Below, piece after piece: positions 10,808 to 22,300 of a stretch of 64,000 nucleotides of DNA (position 1 is the first letter of the stretch; the number at the start of each line of letters is the position of its first letter). The stretch is from Congeria kusceri (Eukaryota > Mollusca > Bivalvia > Myida > Dreissenidae), in assembly GCA_027627225.1 (NCBI GenBank), contig CM051040.1, positions 28,339,634-28,403,633 on the forward strand, in the 5' to 3' direction. The notes below the pieces were generated by a model that saw only the letters and a list, made by a program, of their open reading frames with translations, searched no databases and had not been told where the DNA came from. The position numbers and the translations under genes were made by a program.

Positions 10808-13346
10808 CTAGAAGTGCTTGTACTCGACCATAACAAGTTTTCCAATGTTAGCACAGCACCTTTGGCACACAGTCGCATCATGTTCAACGTCGTGTTTGTG
10901 GTACAATGTGCAGTGATTTCGAGTCTCTTTAATTTTATTCACAATTTTCTTTCCGCTTGTTTCTAACAGCTTTAGCCTGCGTATGAATACACTCGTCGTC
11001 GTCACCGGCGGCAATTCCCAGAATTCATTGACGTTTTCTAGTAAATCCGAATGCATCGTTGCTGCGGTTTCAAAAGCAACCTTTTGCAAAGCTTCGAGAC
11101 CGAATTTCTCCGCCAAGTACAAATAACGGACTACTTTTTCGGGGTGGGGACTACTTGCTGGGGTGACCTCTACGCCATTGATCATGAAATCTTCGCATTT
11201 TTCTACCAGCCGATGGACTTCGTACTCCTCTGCCAAGTGCAACACAGCCTCGACATTTTGATCTGTAATATAGAATAACCGTCACAAATATTTTGCCAAA
11301 TAATGGCCGACTGGTCTGGATTTTTTTATGAAAAAATCTAGGATAAGAACATGTACAATGTGCTGCTTTAAGGGCAATGTGAGAAAGCGAGAACATACGA
11401 CATCTTCTAATAACGTGGTTTCATTATTTACAATGAAAATGCTTCTTATGAGGGTTTAAAAAAATGATCGCTTCGTTTGTCTTTGAATATTTGCAAAAAA
11501 TAATTATTATATCATCTTTAATATTATACCGGCCAGTTTCATTTCATTCTACTATAAAACGAGCTCTGACATTTCGGGAAGAGTCAATTTTGAATGGAGT
11601 TATTTAATAATATCTTTTCTCCCATTAAACATTGAATTGTTTAGCGATATGTATTGCACGTGTATGTGCGCGTTTGAGTTAGTTAATGTACTGGAGCACC
11701 CACCTGTTAATGGCGCCAATCTGTCCGGATACACACAGGACAGGAACTGGATGAAATCTGCGCATGTCTTGCCCGGAAGCGAAAGTTCAATCATGTTCTC
11801 GTTCTCACTTTGGCGAAACATTCTGTTTGAAATTCAAATGGATATAGATAACATGCCTTAGAGGTTTTCTCCGCTTCAGCCGAATGTGATAACGGTTCAC
11901 AATCAAAACGCTGACAGTATAGAAGACTGTCGGCTAGAAAAGGCACTATAAAAGCATGCGAATTTTTAGTGCATTTTTGCTAAAACGGAAACATTTGTTT
12001 AAATTAAGTTCAATTTTTCACTTTTTTATTTTCGTTTTTTGTTGTTGTACAAAAACAAACGCGAACTGATAACTATACTCCTTTCTTTTGGAATATTGAT
12101 AATAGGTGGTAGTTGACCTCGTTTTAGATGGAGATCCAGGCCGCTGTAAATACCAGCTTGTGAGATATTTTGCAACTTCAAACTTGGCTTCAAGCGTGAC
12201 TTATCATTTAATAGTATACGACATCAAAATTAATTTATAAGTTATAAACACATATTATTTATTCGAGCAAACTATCTAACGTAAACGGAATTATATATAT
12301 GCATAGCAGTAAACAAGTCAATCTGAAACGGGCAAGATTAACCGATAAAGCGTTAAAGTTCATAAGAGCATAGATTGTTAGTGATTCGTAGCATACGGGG
12401 TCATGCGATGCGTGACCTCGATTTTCCATACTACAGTTTAACATTCAAACACTGCAGTAATTCGTTGTCCGAGTATTTAGAATAAGAATCGGTAACAAGA
12501 AATAACACTTTCACAACGAGTCAAAAATAACCGACGTAGCGCATTAATTTAGTGGTCTTATTCTAGGACACAGGCGAATATTTTGCTTGCATACAAGTAG
12601 ATAGCAAAATTAGGGGTGTCATTAGTTTGACGCAACACTTAATAAATTGGCCTTTTTTGAGAAACCGTTATTGTAATAAATCGCATGATATACACATAAT
12701 ACGCATTATCTTAAAATTTAAATGGTTAGAAAACAGGGCTATTTAACAAGCGTGAATGTATGCAGTTTTGGAGAAGGACCCTTTCAGGTTTCGATTTACT
12801 GACTCAAGAGCCTGCAAAGAAAAGTAGTTTTCCGCGGTACCTGTTTTTGGAAATTACCCCTCTGAAGACCGTTAGCTTCCGCCTACAATCTAAAAACTAG
12901 TCAGAAATCATTGGAAAACGAACAGTCTAAACACTACGATACAAACGAACGTGATCTTTCACACAGCGTGTATGTAACCAAAAATATATGGTATAATCTG
13001 GTAAATAAACAAATACACGAAATTGCACAAACCTTTTTAAGACAGGCGACACTAATGACAATACCACTTTAGAGACGTACAATGGTTTGCCTTCCACCAG
13101 CAGACGAAGATCCGAGGTGTCGTCTGTTGATTTGAAAGGGTTTTCAATGTCGTCTGCTGGCTTCATGGACGGGTTACTTTTATTTTCAGTCAGTCTATCA
13201 GATTGATCGTTGTTCTCTGTCTGCTTATTGAACTGGTTTTCTTCTCTTTCTGTCTTCTTATTGCATTGTGCGCCGTTTGCTGATACATGTACACCTATTC
13301 GAAATGGTTTAGCACCCTTGTTGCATCTATTTTCCCCAGTCGCCAT
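10808..13346 (-). CDS. BTB/POZ domain protein, 3 exons
   Basis: Exons on the minus strand: 13346-13033, 11822-11704, 11262-10808; donors GTTTGT and GTGGGT, acceptors AACAG and TACAG; the phases join to 295 residues. Residues 1 to about 70 are Asn/Lys/Glu-rich and probably disordered. From about residue 76 a BTB fold is recognisable: 'DTSDLRLLVEGKPLYVSK', 'SPVLKRMF', 'IELSLPGKT', 'FLSCVYPDRLAPLT', 'LAEEYEVHRLVEKCEDFM'. A helical BACK-like segment and a Cys/His-bearing tail (HKHDVEHD, VCQRCC) follow. BTB domains dimerise and often recruit cullin-3; the best family resemblance is to the numerous bath-like BTB genes of bivalves, but no MATH domain is present in this model. Start chosen at the first ATG of exon 1. 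An extra 5' exon cannot be excluded. Confidence 0.85.
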
Positions 13347-13882
13347 CACATATTTAGTAGAACATCAGATATCCAAAGCCACGATCGGAACGCTTTACTA
13401 GTCCGAGAGAAAAAGAGAGATGGTTTCCATGATCCTTGGCACATAAAACCGCACCCTGTCCCTGTGAAGTGTTTGTAATGTCCGAAACGCAAATACATTT
13501 AACGGTAGCATATCGAATGCAATAAAACAAAGCGATAACGAATGGCGATGGACTATTTGTTTACTCAGAGAAAGTACGGACTTCACGAACGTGTTCAATA
13601 CTCAAATGTTTGTTATATATACGATCGAGACGTCAAATTTATTTGTTGTCAGGCATTGAACAATGCTAACGCTAGCTAACATATCAGTATCCGTTTCAAG
13701 TTACGCTTACATTCCACACTAATTACACAAAAATACAATACTCATTTTGGTCCATGTTCTTTGTGAATTATTGTCAACTGCATGAAGCAGCGTGTAGCGC
13801 CATTTAAACTTACAAAACGTCCATCTTCAATTATGTTAACACTTGCACAATACGTTGTTATCAGGGGCGGAAAAAGGATTTC

Positions 13883-13902
13883 GGGGGGGGGGGGGGGGGG
13901 GG
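13883..13902 (+). repeat. 20-bp G homopolymer
   Basis: An uninterrupted run of 20 G. Similar runs are at 5893-5905, 16616-16631 (after a T run) and 44913-44933. Such runs can form G-quadruplexes and are also prone to length errors in assemblies. Confidence 0.9.
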
Positions 13903-15629
13903 CGTAAACTTTTGATCGTGCAGTTATAACCCTTACGTTGTCTGTGGGTCTGCAGTGATCAGCTACAGATATGTAACAAATCTTTGCACATCATCAATTC
14001 ATTTTGTTTCGCTGAATAAATTAATATTTTCACTGAATTATTATTCACATGTTGTGTAATGCACTCGTTTTGGCAGTTAATGTTATATACATCTTTAAAC
14101 ATGTAAAAACGTAGCCGACTATTTTAAAACTCACATGCATCGATACTTATTTGTATTATTCGTTTACCTGAGTGTAATGGTCTCTTTTCGAAGTAAATGT
14201 CATTAAATAACTCACACGTTCATCAATTCATTAATTGTTTTCAAATCTACTATGCACTGTGTTGTTTTTTTATCGAGTCGAACTAACGGACAGACAGACG
14301 AACATGTTTATTACACAATTATTGTGAAAGATACTCGAATCATGGAATGATTGCGTTGTGAACTAGTCATGTTACTGGCAAGTAATGCCGACTTTGCATC
14401 AATGTCGCTGACATACGGTGTCGAGAAAAATGTTAAATCTTCAGGAAATTGGAGACAACATTGTGGACACACTCTACATCATGTTATATCTTTCGTATGA
14501 ATGCATAAAACAATGACATTTGGTGTGATTGCTAATGGAACGTTGAACAAACAGTTTGTCGATTTAGATTTGTGGGAATTATTTATCAAGACAGAAATGT
14601 TTAAACTTAAAATTTGTCATTGATTTGACTTGAATATCGACTTTAAATCTTATTTATTCGAAAAGTATCATGTCTTTTATGCGGCATCCTGTGCCAACGG
14701 TGTATTGCATCTGACACCTTCATATATGAATTTATACAAGAATACTATCATCCACAAACAATGGTACCCGGTACATGTATCTATACCCATTGTCTATAGT
14801 TTACCATTTTCGCTGAACTTTGGCGCCGGTACTACGGTGTACGTAAGAAATCATAGGGCGCGGGCTATGTTTTACTGAAGTTACTAAGGATCTTGTGGCC
14901 CCCCTCCCCCGGATCCGCTAGTGATTATATGCAGCATGCATACGTTATCATATACATGTAGAAGACAAAAAAAATACCATAATTTCATTCTCTCGAAACG
15001 AAATATGCATTGCACATCGCCGCTAAAAAATATTAAAACCGTTTTAGTATCAGATGGCTAAAGTTAAAGCAAGTTCAGTATTCACTTCAAAAATGGACAC
15101 TGTTTGTTAACTATACAGTATATATTATATATTCTAACATGATACTCACTAATTTTTCTATTCATGTTTGTCTCCTTTGTAAGTGCGACATTTATCATGT
15201 CCAAAAAAAAGGCGACAAATAGCACATGTTCACTAGTTCTGTACGCAACTTGGCTCGTAACCGAATCTGTTTTTGGAAGATATTGGACTTTGGACCGATT
15301 TGTTGTGTTTAGGGCAGTAATCTATGCGCGCGCATCTCAAAGTTGGCATACTGCAATGTCTCGATTAATTATGAGTTTCATGCATTATCTAGAAATAGAT
15401 AAGTCTAATAGCGCAAAGTAGGAAGGTCTCACTTCCATGTTCTATGATGGCCATTGCACAAACTTCAAAATCGCCGTTTTTGCTTGAAAACGCGACAAAA
15501 GTTGCCATACTGCAAAGCCTCTAACTTAAAATCAATTTAACAACTCAAAACTGTTGTATCATATTTCAAAATATTCCATGAAAATAATTGTTAACCGACA
15601 GTTCACAGTATGTGAACATTGATATCGCA

Positions 15630-16045
15630 GTCTGTGAAATTTGGAACGCGTGCGCATCTATTATCACCCTCGAAACCGAATTGTTTTGAGCAATTGTTCT
15701 CGAGACATGTTATATGACCCACTTCACTCGGAACCAATTTGTCCTAGGTTCGATTGGTTCTGGAACCAATTATTTGAAACAAAACTGACACCAATGTGTG
15801 ACCAACTTGACTTCATACCAACTATTATTGGACCAGTCAGACTTCAGACCGATTTGTTTCAAGATCAACTTATTTTTTTCAACTGATTGGATTTGGAACC
15901 GACTTCACTTGATACCGGCTAATTTGTTTAATGATTAACTCGACTTAGAACTGTATTGTTTTGTGAACGACTGGACTTAAACCAATTTATTATGGAACTA
16001 TTTTTGACACAGGGAATATTGTTTTGGGACTGACTGGACTCACTA
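15630..16045 (+). repeat. Degenerate minisatellite with GATTTGTTT core
   Basis: Repeated variants of a 35-40 bp unit containing 'GGAACCGATTTGTTTTGGAC' followed by 'CGACTGGACTT'. Around ten diverged units can be followed; two related units also lie at 15255-15310. The long open frame across it (15641-15886) is a by-product of the repeat and starts at TTG. Confidence 0.65.
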
Positions 16046-16228
16046 TCGATCCGATTAAAGAACAATCAAATATGCGTATACTAATAATATAGTAAAAGTG
16101 CATAAAATTGCAGATCAAATGTTGACATACTGACCAAATTGATCAATAATGGTTTAAACACCATCTACTATTGTTTTGTCATTTTAGCTGCTTAATGGTT
16201 ATATTATAATAAATGTAAGTTTTACAAT

Positions 16229-16234
16229 TTTATT
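16229..16234 (-). terminator. Polyadenylation signal of HYPK
   Basis: TTTATT on the plus strand, AATAAA on the coding strand, 162 bp after the HYPK stop codon. Confidence 0.65.
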
Positions 16235-16395
16235 TTTGACTTTTACCTAGGATAGTTCTGACAACTACCGGTATACGCATGGTGAAGCCATGATATAAGG
16301 AATCACAACATGCACCTCTTAATGACGAACACTCACTTCATGATACAATAGTTAAAACAAAAATTGACCTATATACAACGGTAACACCACTGAAT

Positions 16396-19300
16396 TCAGT
16401 TAGTCAATTCAATAAGCGCTTCTACAACATTTCCTCTGTGTTCTCTAAGTTTTCTTTCTGCCATCAGACGTGATATCTCCATTTCTTTAACCTGAAATGT
16501 AAGGAAATAAAAAACATTATATAAAAGGCCAACCATAAAAAATTGTTTGTTTGCCATTACCTACCCAAGGTTGCTTGTAACGGGTAGGTAGATAGGTACG
16601 CATTTTTTTTTTTTTGGGGGGGGGGGGGGGGTAGGTGGAATGTAAATTTATGAATGATCCATTTAGCTTAAAAAAATAACATATAACACAGACATTGCTT
16701 TTAATAATATAATCAAGTGTCTATTGATATAACGAGAGCTTGCTAGCAATCATCTTTACTTAGACAATGAATGCAGACAAACTACCTGTTGTTTTCACAA
16801 GTTTGATAAAACATGATTAGAATTGCATTTTGATATGGCCATTTATCAGTCTTCTCCAATAAATCTTGAAATCAGTGGCCTGTCGGTCCACTATGCCAGC
16901 TAAAAAGACTGAACCGGACTACAGTTAAGTGGACCATAGTTTGTAGGCTTTCTTTCAATCTTTTGTATTCAATATGTTATAGAAATAATTAAAAACAATC
17001 ATGCTTTTAAGACTGTCAGTAGTAGAAAACTATTTGTTTTCTTTGTTAACTATGATTTTCTTAATGACCAAAGGACCTTAACTTGATAACCCGCCGGTCC
17101 AGTTAACTTATACATTTTACTGGACCGAGTACAAATTTGGAGGACTCGGTACATGGTCAACTGGTTAATCGTGAAGACTGCCAATTTTAAGCAAGGGTTT
17201 AGCTGATCCAGTTAATTTATAAACCTAATGGAAACCGACCAAAATGAAAGAAGAGTGAGCTTTTATTTAACACAAAGAAAAAAACGAATAATCGGAATTT
17301 ACAACAACAACAAAACTGGTTTGATATAACAAAGAAAGCAATTTTTGAGTAGGGACCTTTTCGTGTGGTAGGTAGGCAATGGCAAACAAATTTAATTTTA
17401 ATTTTGGCCTAAGTGGATACCATGGTATGGTTGATGTTTATTAACAAACCAAGAAATTTATTCACGTATCTTGACACCTTGGAGAAGCACATGGTTTTGT
17501 ATCAACATGTCGCATAGTTCTCTGTTGTCATAGTTCTCATCAGTTCAACAGCTTTAGTATTTGAAGTTACAAAATTACGACATTTGTATGTATTCAACAA
17601 GGTTTAGACTATGAATAATGACGTGTGGAGTTAAACTAACAGTTTACTGGATTAAATTTGCTTTCAAACAGGTAAAACTAGAATTGTCACTTGAGTGACG
17701 GATATACCCCCACAATATGGCCTTGTCACAAAACTATTCGAAAGAAATGGACAGAGAGAGAATGCTTTAATTGTGAATGGTCAACAGTGTATTTGGAAAA
17801 ATTTAATTTCAATATGAACCATAACTCTGTCAACATTTAGTGGTTTGTAACCAAAGTTGAACTTGATCTGTATTTGATAATGTTACGCCTATGTACCAAA
17901 AATAATTTAAATGTGTGAAGCCTTTCATGAGTTATTGTCCATGTTTTTCGGGAATTTAAGTCAACAAGAGCTGTCAGAGGACAGCGCGCTCGACTATTCA
18001 AAGTATTTCCATTGGTACATATTTTGGATAGTAAATGGGGAATAAATTTCTTAAAATACAATATTTTTAAGTGACGCCTTGTATAGTTTATACATTTTTG
18101 GAACAAAAACTTTCACCACAAAGTCTATGTAAAAAGTGGGCTAACTCTGTCAAAATACAAAACAGAGTTATGAGTAATGTTGCCCCTGATACTAGAGTTG
18201 ATGACAAAGGTTAGTTCCAAGTTTCAAGTGAATAACTTGTGTAGTTTTGAAGTAAAAAAACTTTTGAATATAAACTTTAACCAGAACATCTGTGAAAAAG
18301 GGGCATAACTCTGTCAAAATACAAAACATATTTATGGGTAATGTTGCCCCTGATACTAGAGTTGATGACCAAGGTTAGTTCCAAGTTTCAAGTGAATAAC
18401 TTATGTAGTTTTGAAGTTACCAAACTTTTGAATAGAAACTTTAAACTGAAAATCTAAGTCAAAAGGGTGCATAGCTCTGTCAAAATACAAAACAGAGTTA
18501 TGGGTAATGTTGCCCCTGGTACTAGAGTTAATTATAAAAGTTAGTTCCAAGTTTCAAGTGAATAACTTATGTAGTTTTGAAGTTACAAAACTTTTGAATA
18601 TAAACTTTAAACAGAAAATCTATGTGAAAAAAGTGACATAACTCTATCATAATACAAAATAGAGTTATGGGGAATGTTCACCTTCATACTGGAGTTGATG
18701 ACAAAGGTATATTCCAAGTTTCAAGTGAATAGCTTTTGTAGTATTGAAGTTACAAAACTTTTGAATATAAACTTTAAACAGAAAATCTATGTGAAAAAGG
18801 GGCATAACTATGTCAAATACAAAACAGAGTTATGGGGAATGTTTCCCTTGATACTGGAGTTGATGACAAAGGTTAGTTCCAACTTTCAAGTGAATAACTT
18901 ATGTAGTTTTGAAGTTACAAAACTTTTGAATATAAACTTTAACCAGAAAATCTAAGTGAAAAAGGGGCATAAATCTGTCAAAATACAAAACAGAGTTATG
19001 GAAAATTTTGCCCCTGACACTGGAGTTGATGACAAAGGTTAGTTCCAAGTTTCAATGAATAACTCATGCAGTTACTGTTGAATATAAACTTTAATACAAA
19101 ATACAAAACAGAGTTATGGGGAATGTTGCCCCTGACACTGGAGTTGATGACAAAGGTATATTCCAAGTTTTAAATGAATAACTTATGTAGTTTTGAAGTT
19201 ACAAGACTTTTGAATAAAAACTTTAACCAAATTCAGACGCTGACGCGGACGCCGGGGGTAGTAGGAAAGCTCACCTATTCTTCGAATAGTTGAGCCAAAA

Positions 19301-22300
19301 AGGGGCCATAACTGTGTCAAAATTTAGTGGTTTGTAACCAAAGTTGAACTTGACCTGTATTTTATGATGCTACACATGTTTACCAAGAATTATTTGAATA
19401 TGTCAAGCCATTCTTGAGTTATCATCCAGAAATCATGTTTGTAGGGAATTTTAAGTCGAAAAAGGGCCATAACTCTGTCAAAATTTAGTGGTTTGTAACC
19501 AACATCAAATTTGACCTGTATTCTATGATTTTACACATGTGTATCAGAAATTATTTGAATATGTCGAGCCTTTCTTGAGTTATCATCGAATCTGGAAACC
19601 ATGTTTTTAGGAAATTTTAAGTCGAAAAGGGCCATAACTCTGTCAAAATTTAGTGGTTTGTAACGAACATCGAACTTGACCTGTATTCTTTGTGTTACAC
19701 ATGTGAACCAAGAATTATTTGAATATGTCAAACCTTTCTTGAGTTATCATCCGAAAACCAAAAAACCTACAGACAGACAAGCTCACTCCTATATACCCCC
19801 CCCCTCCCTAGACGTTGTTTACGGGGATTTAAAAAATTAAATGTCAATTTCCGAATATGTGTCAGACTATTTAGAAACACAAACTAGAACTCGGCGAGTC
19901 GTATGTGTATACGGGGGCATAACTAAAGTGAAATCAGAGCAATTATGCCTAAAACCAAACTTAACCTTTCTTTTATACCCACTAAACACTTCCGTAAAGT
20001 TTCATAATGATTGCACAAAAACTTCGCAAGTTTTTGTCTGCACAAACTAAAGTGGACACTGCCGCCAACAAAGTAACCCCTTTTCAGGTGACACATAATA
20101 ATGGTTCGTAAACTCTTCGAAAACATTGAGTCTGAAATATTTTAAAGTTAAAAAATCACAAATATGGGACCTGTTTATTCTAATATTATAGTAATCTGAG
20201 AATCAGATTATGGTCTATGTTTATCGTAGGAGACATTAACTGAGAAGAGATTGTATATTAAATCTTGAGTTGGCAATTGTACAGATACAGGGATTTCAAT
20301 AGATTTTACAGAGCCGGAGTCAAATAACACCTGGTCTGAAAATTTGAGGAGTCAAATTGAGTATTGCAGGGGTCAAATTACTATACGCAGGAAATGGTGA
20401 TGTTTGTATATACAATATTTTGCCTGTATCTTTTTCAGGTAAAGCAACAAATTGTAGTCATCAGTTCTTTATTAAATAACTAAATGATAAACACATTCTC
20501 AGACAAAATCTTTATTCAATAACTAAATGATAAACACATTTCATGCACAATCTGTTTTCTACTAAACGTATTATCAGTTCATAATCACAAAATACCTGTT
20601 ATCAATTTCATACCAATGTTCCTATAGAGTAATTAAGAGCTAGTGAGCTACAATGTCAATACATGTATTACTGGAGAGAAAATGTGATAGAAAAAAGTGT
20701 GGACTAGAGAGATGGCATGAAATTACTGACATATGTTTGTTTCTATGCAATGTTGCATATTTGCATTTAAGAAAGTATCCGTTAAAGGAACTTTTCTCCA
20801 CTGGACATGCTATCTGTTTTTGGAAAATAATGATCAAATGCAAGATGGATGAAAATGTTCCTTAAATGGTTACTCATGGTTAAATGTGACATTGAAAATG
20901 TAAGATTTAAGATATTGTGTTGAATAATTTTGGTAGAGGACCACCAAACGAACACTTGTGTGAAATTATTTGAAAAACTAGCAACAGGTTCAGAAGAAAA
21001 TGGCGTTTAGACATATTTCCGTTTATAGCTCTGGCTGCCATTTTGTGCAGTGAGGCATAACCATTTGAATAAGTTTGGTAGAGGACCACTAAACGAACAT
21101 TGGTGTGAAATTATTTGAAAATCTAGCCATAGGTTTAGAAGAAATTGGCGTTTAGACACATTTCAATTTTTACGTCTGGGTCATCTTGTGCAGTGAAGCA
21201 GAACCATTTTCAAAGGGTTGGTAGAGGACCATCCAATGAACATTTGTGTAAAGTTTCATCAAGATTGATCAAGAACTTTAGAAAATATGACAGGAATACA
21301 AATTTTAACATAAATTCTATTTTTAGCTCTTATGGCCATTTTGTGCAGTGAGGCAGAACCACTTGAATAAGTTTGGTAGAGGAACACTAAACGAACATTT
21401 GTTTAAATTATTTGAAAATCTAGCCATAGGTTTAGAGAAAAGGGAGTTTAGACATAATTCTATTTTTAGCTCTGACGGCCATCTTGTGCAGTGAAGCGGA
21501 ACCATTTTCACAGGTTTGGTAGAGGACCATCCAAGGAACATTTCTGTAAAGTTTCATGAAGATTGAGCAAGAATTTTTGAAAATATGACAGGAATACAAA
21601 ACTTTAACGGAAATTGTTAACGACATCGCAACGCCCGCCCAACCGACCGGTTTTCGCTAATCTATAAGCCGAGATTTTTCGTTCAAAAATCAGGCTAAAA
21701 ATCAAATAAAAAATATGATAAGTTCAGGGGTCAAGCTAGTCTAAAATTTTTGGGAGAAGTCAGTTCTCCCCTAAGTCAAATTAGGGAGAAGTGGTAAGAA
21801 GTGTCACTGTACAGATTAACATAAATAAGAAATACAACAACTTACGATAAGATCAACATCTTCTTTTGATATTTTTATTTTGGAAAGCTCTTTTTCCTTT
21901 TCTTTCTTTGCAACATTCTTTTTCTGATTCTCATCATTGGCGACTCTTATTGCCTGCAAACATACGCGATGTGCATTATTATACATTTACTAGAAAAACA
22001 TATATTAGCATCACAAAACAACGAGCAAAGAATATGAATATTTTAGTACTGTAAAATTTGTTTTTAAGAAATAAAATAAATCAAAATATACACATAAATT
22101 GACGAACTTTACAGTACAAGTTGGGGGATGTTTGCCGACAGCATAACAAGTTAGGCCCTGTTCCAATATTGAGCTACTTTTTAAATGGGTAATATTGGCA
22201 GACCTAACTGGGGTAAGACCAATTCTGTGGTATAAATTTCTCCCTATATGTCTATAGAGTAGCGGCCAGATTTTGATTGCTACTTTCACGTGCCGAAATT

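Larger units (their letters stand above)
13347..16228. other. Intergenic region between BTB and HYPK genes
   Basis: No supported exon. Contains a 20-bp G run (13883-13902), generally AT-rich unique-looking DNA, and a degenerate tandem region (15630-16045, listed separately). Several open frames of 60-85 codons occur but start at non-ATG codons or show no domain, so they are left out. Confidence 0.5.

Noticed and set aside
13346..13349. BTB protein start at 13349
   Set aside because: That codon is GTG; the first ATG is at 13346-13344, which is used here.
14630..15421. Two open frames of 82-85 codons between BTB and HYPK genes
   Set aside because: The first starts at TTG; neither shows a domain, splice context or protein-like conservation.
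18674..18955. 93-codon open frame in HYPK intron 2
   Set aside because: It repeats itself within the protein and lies across the 165-bp tandem array; a by-product of unit length.
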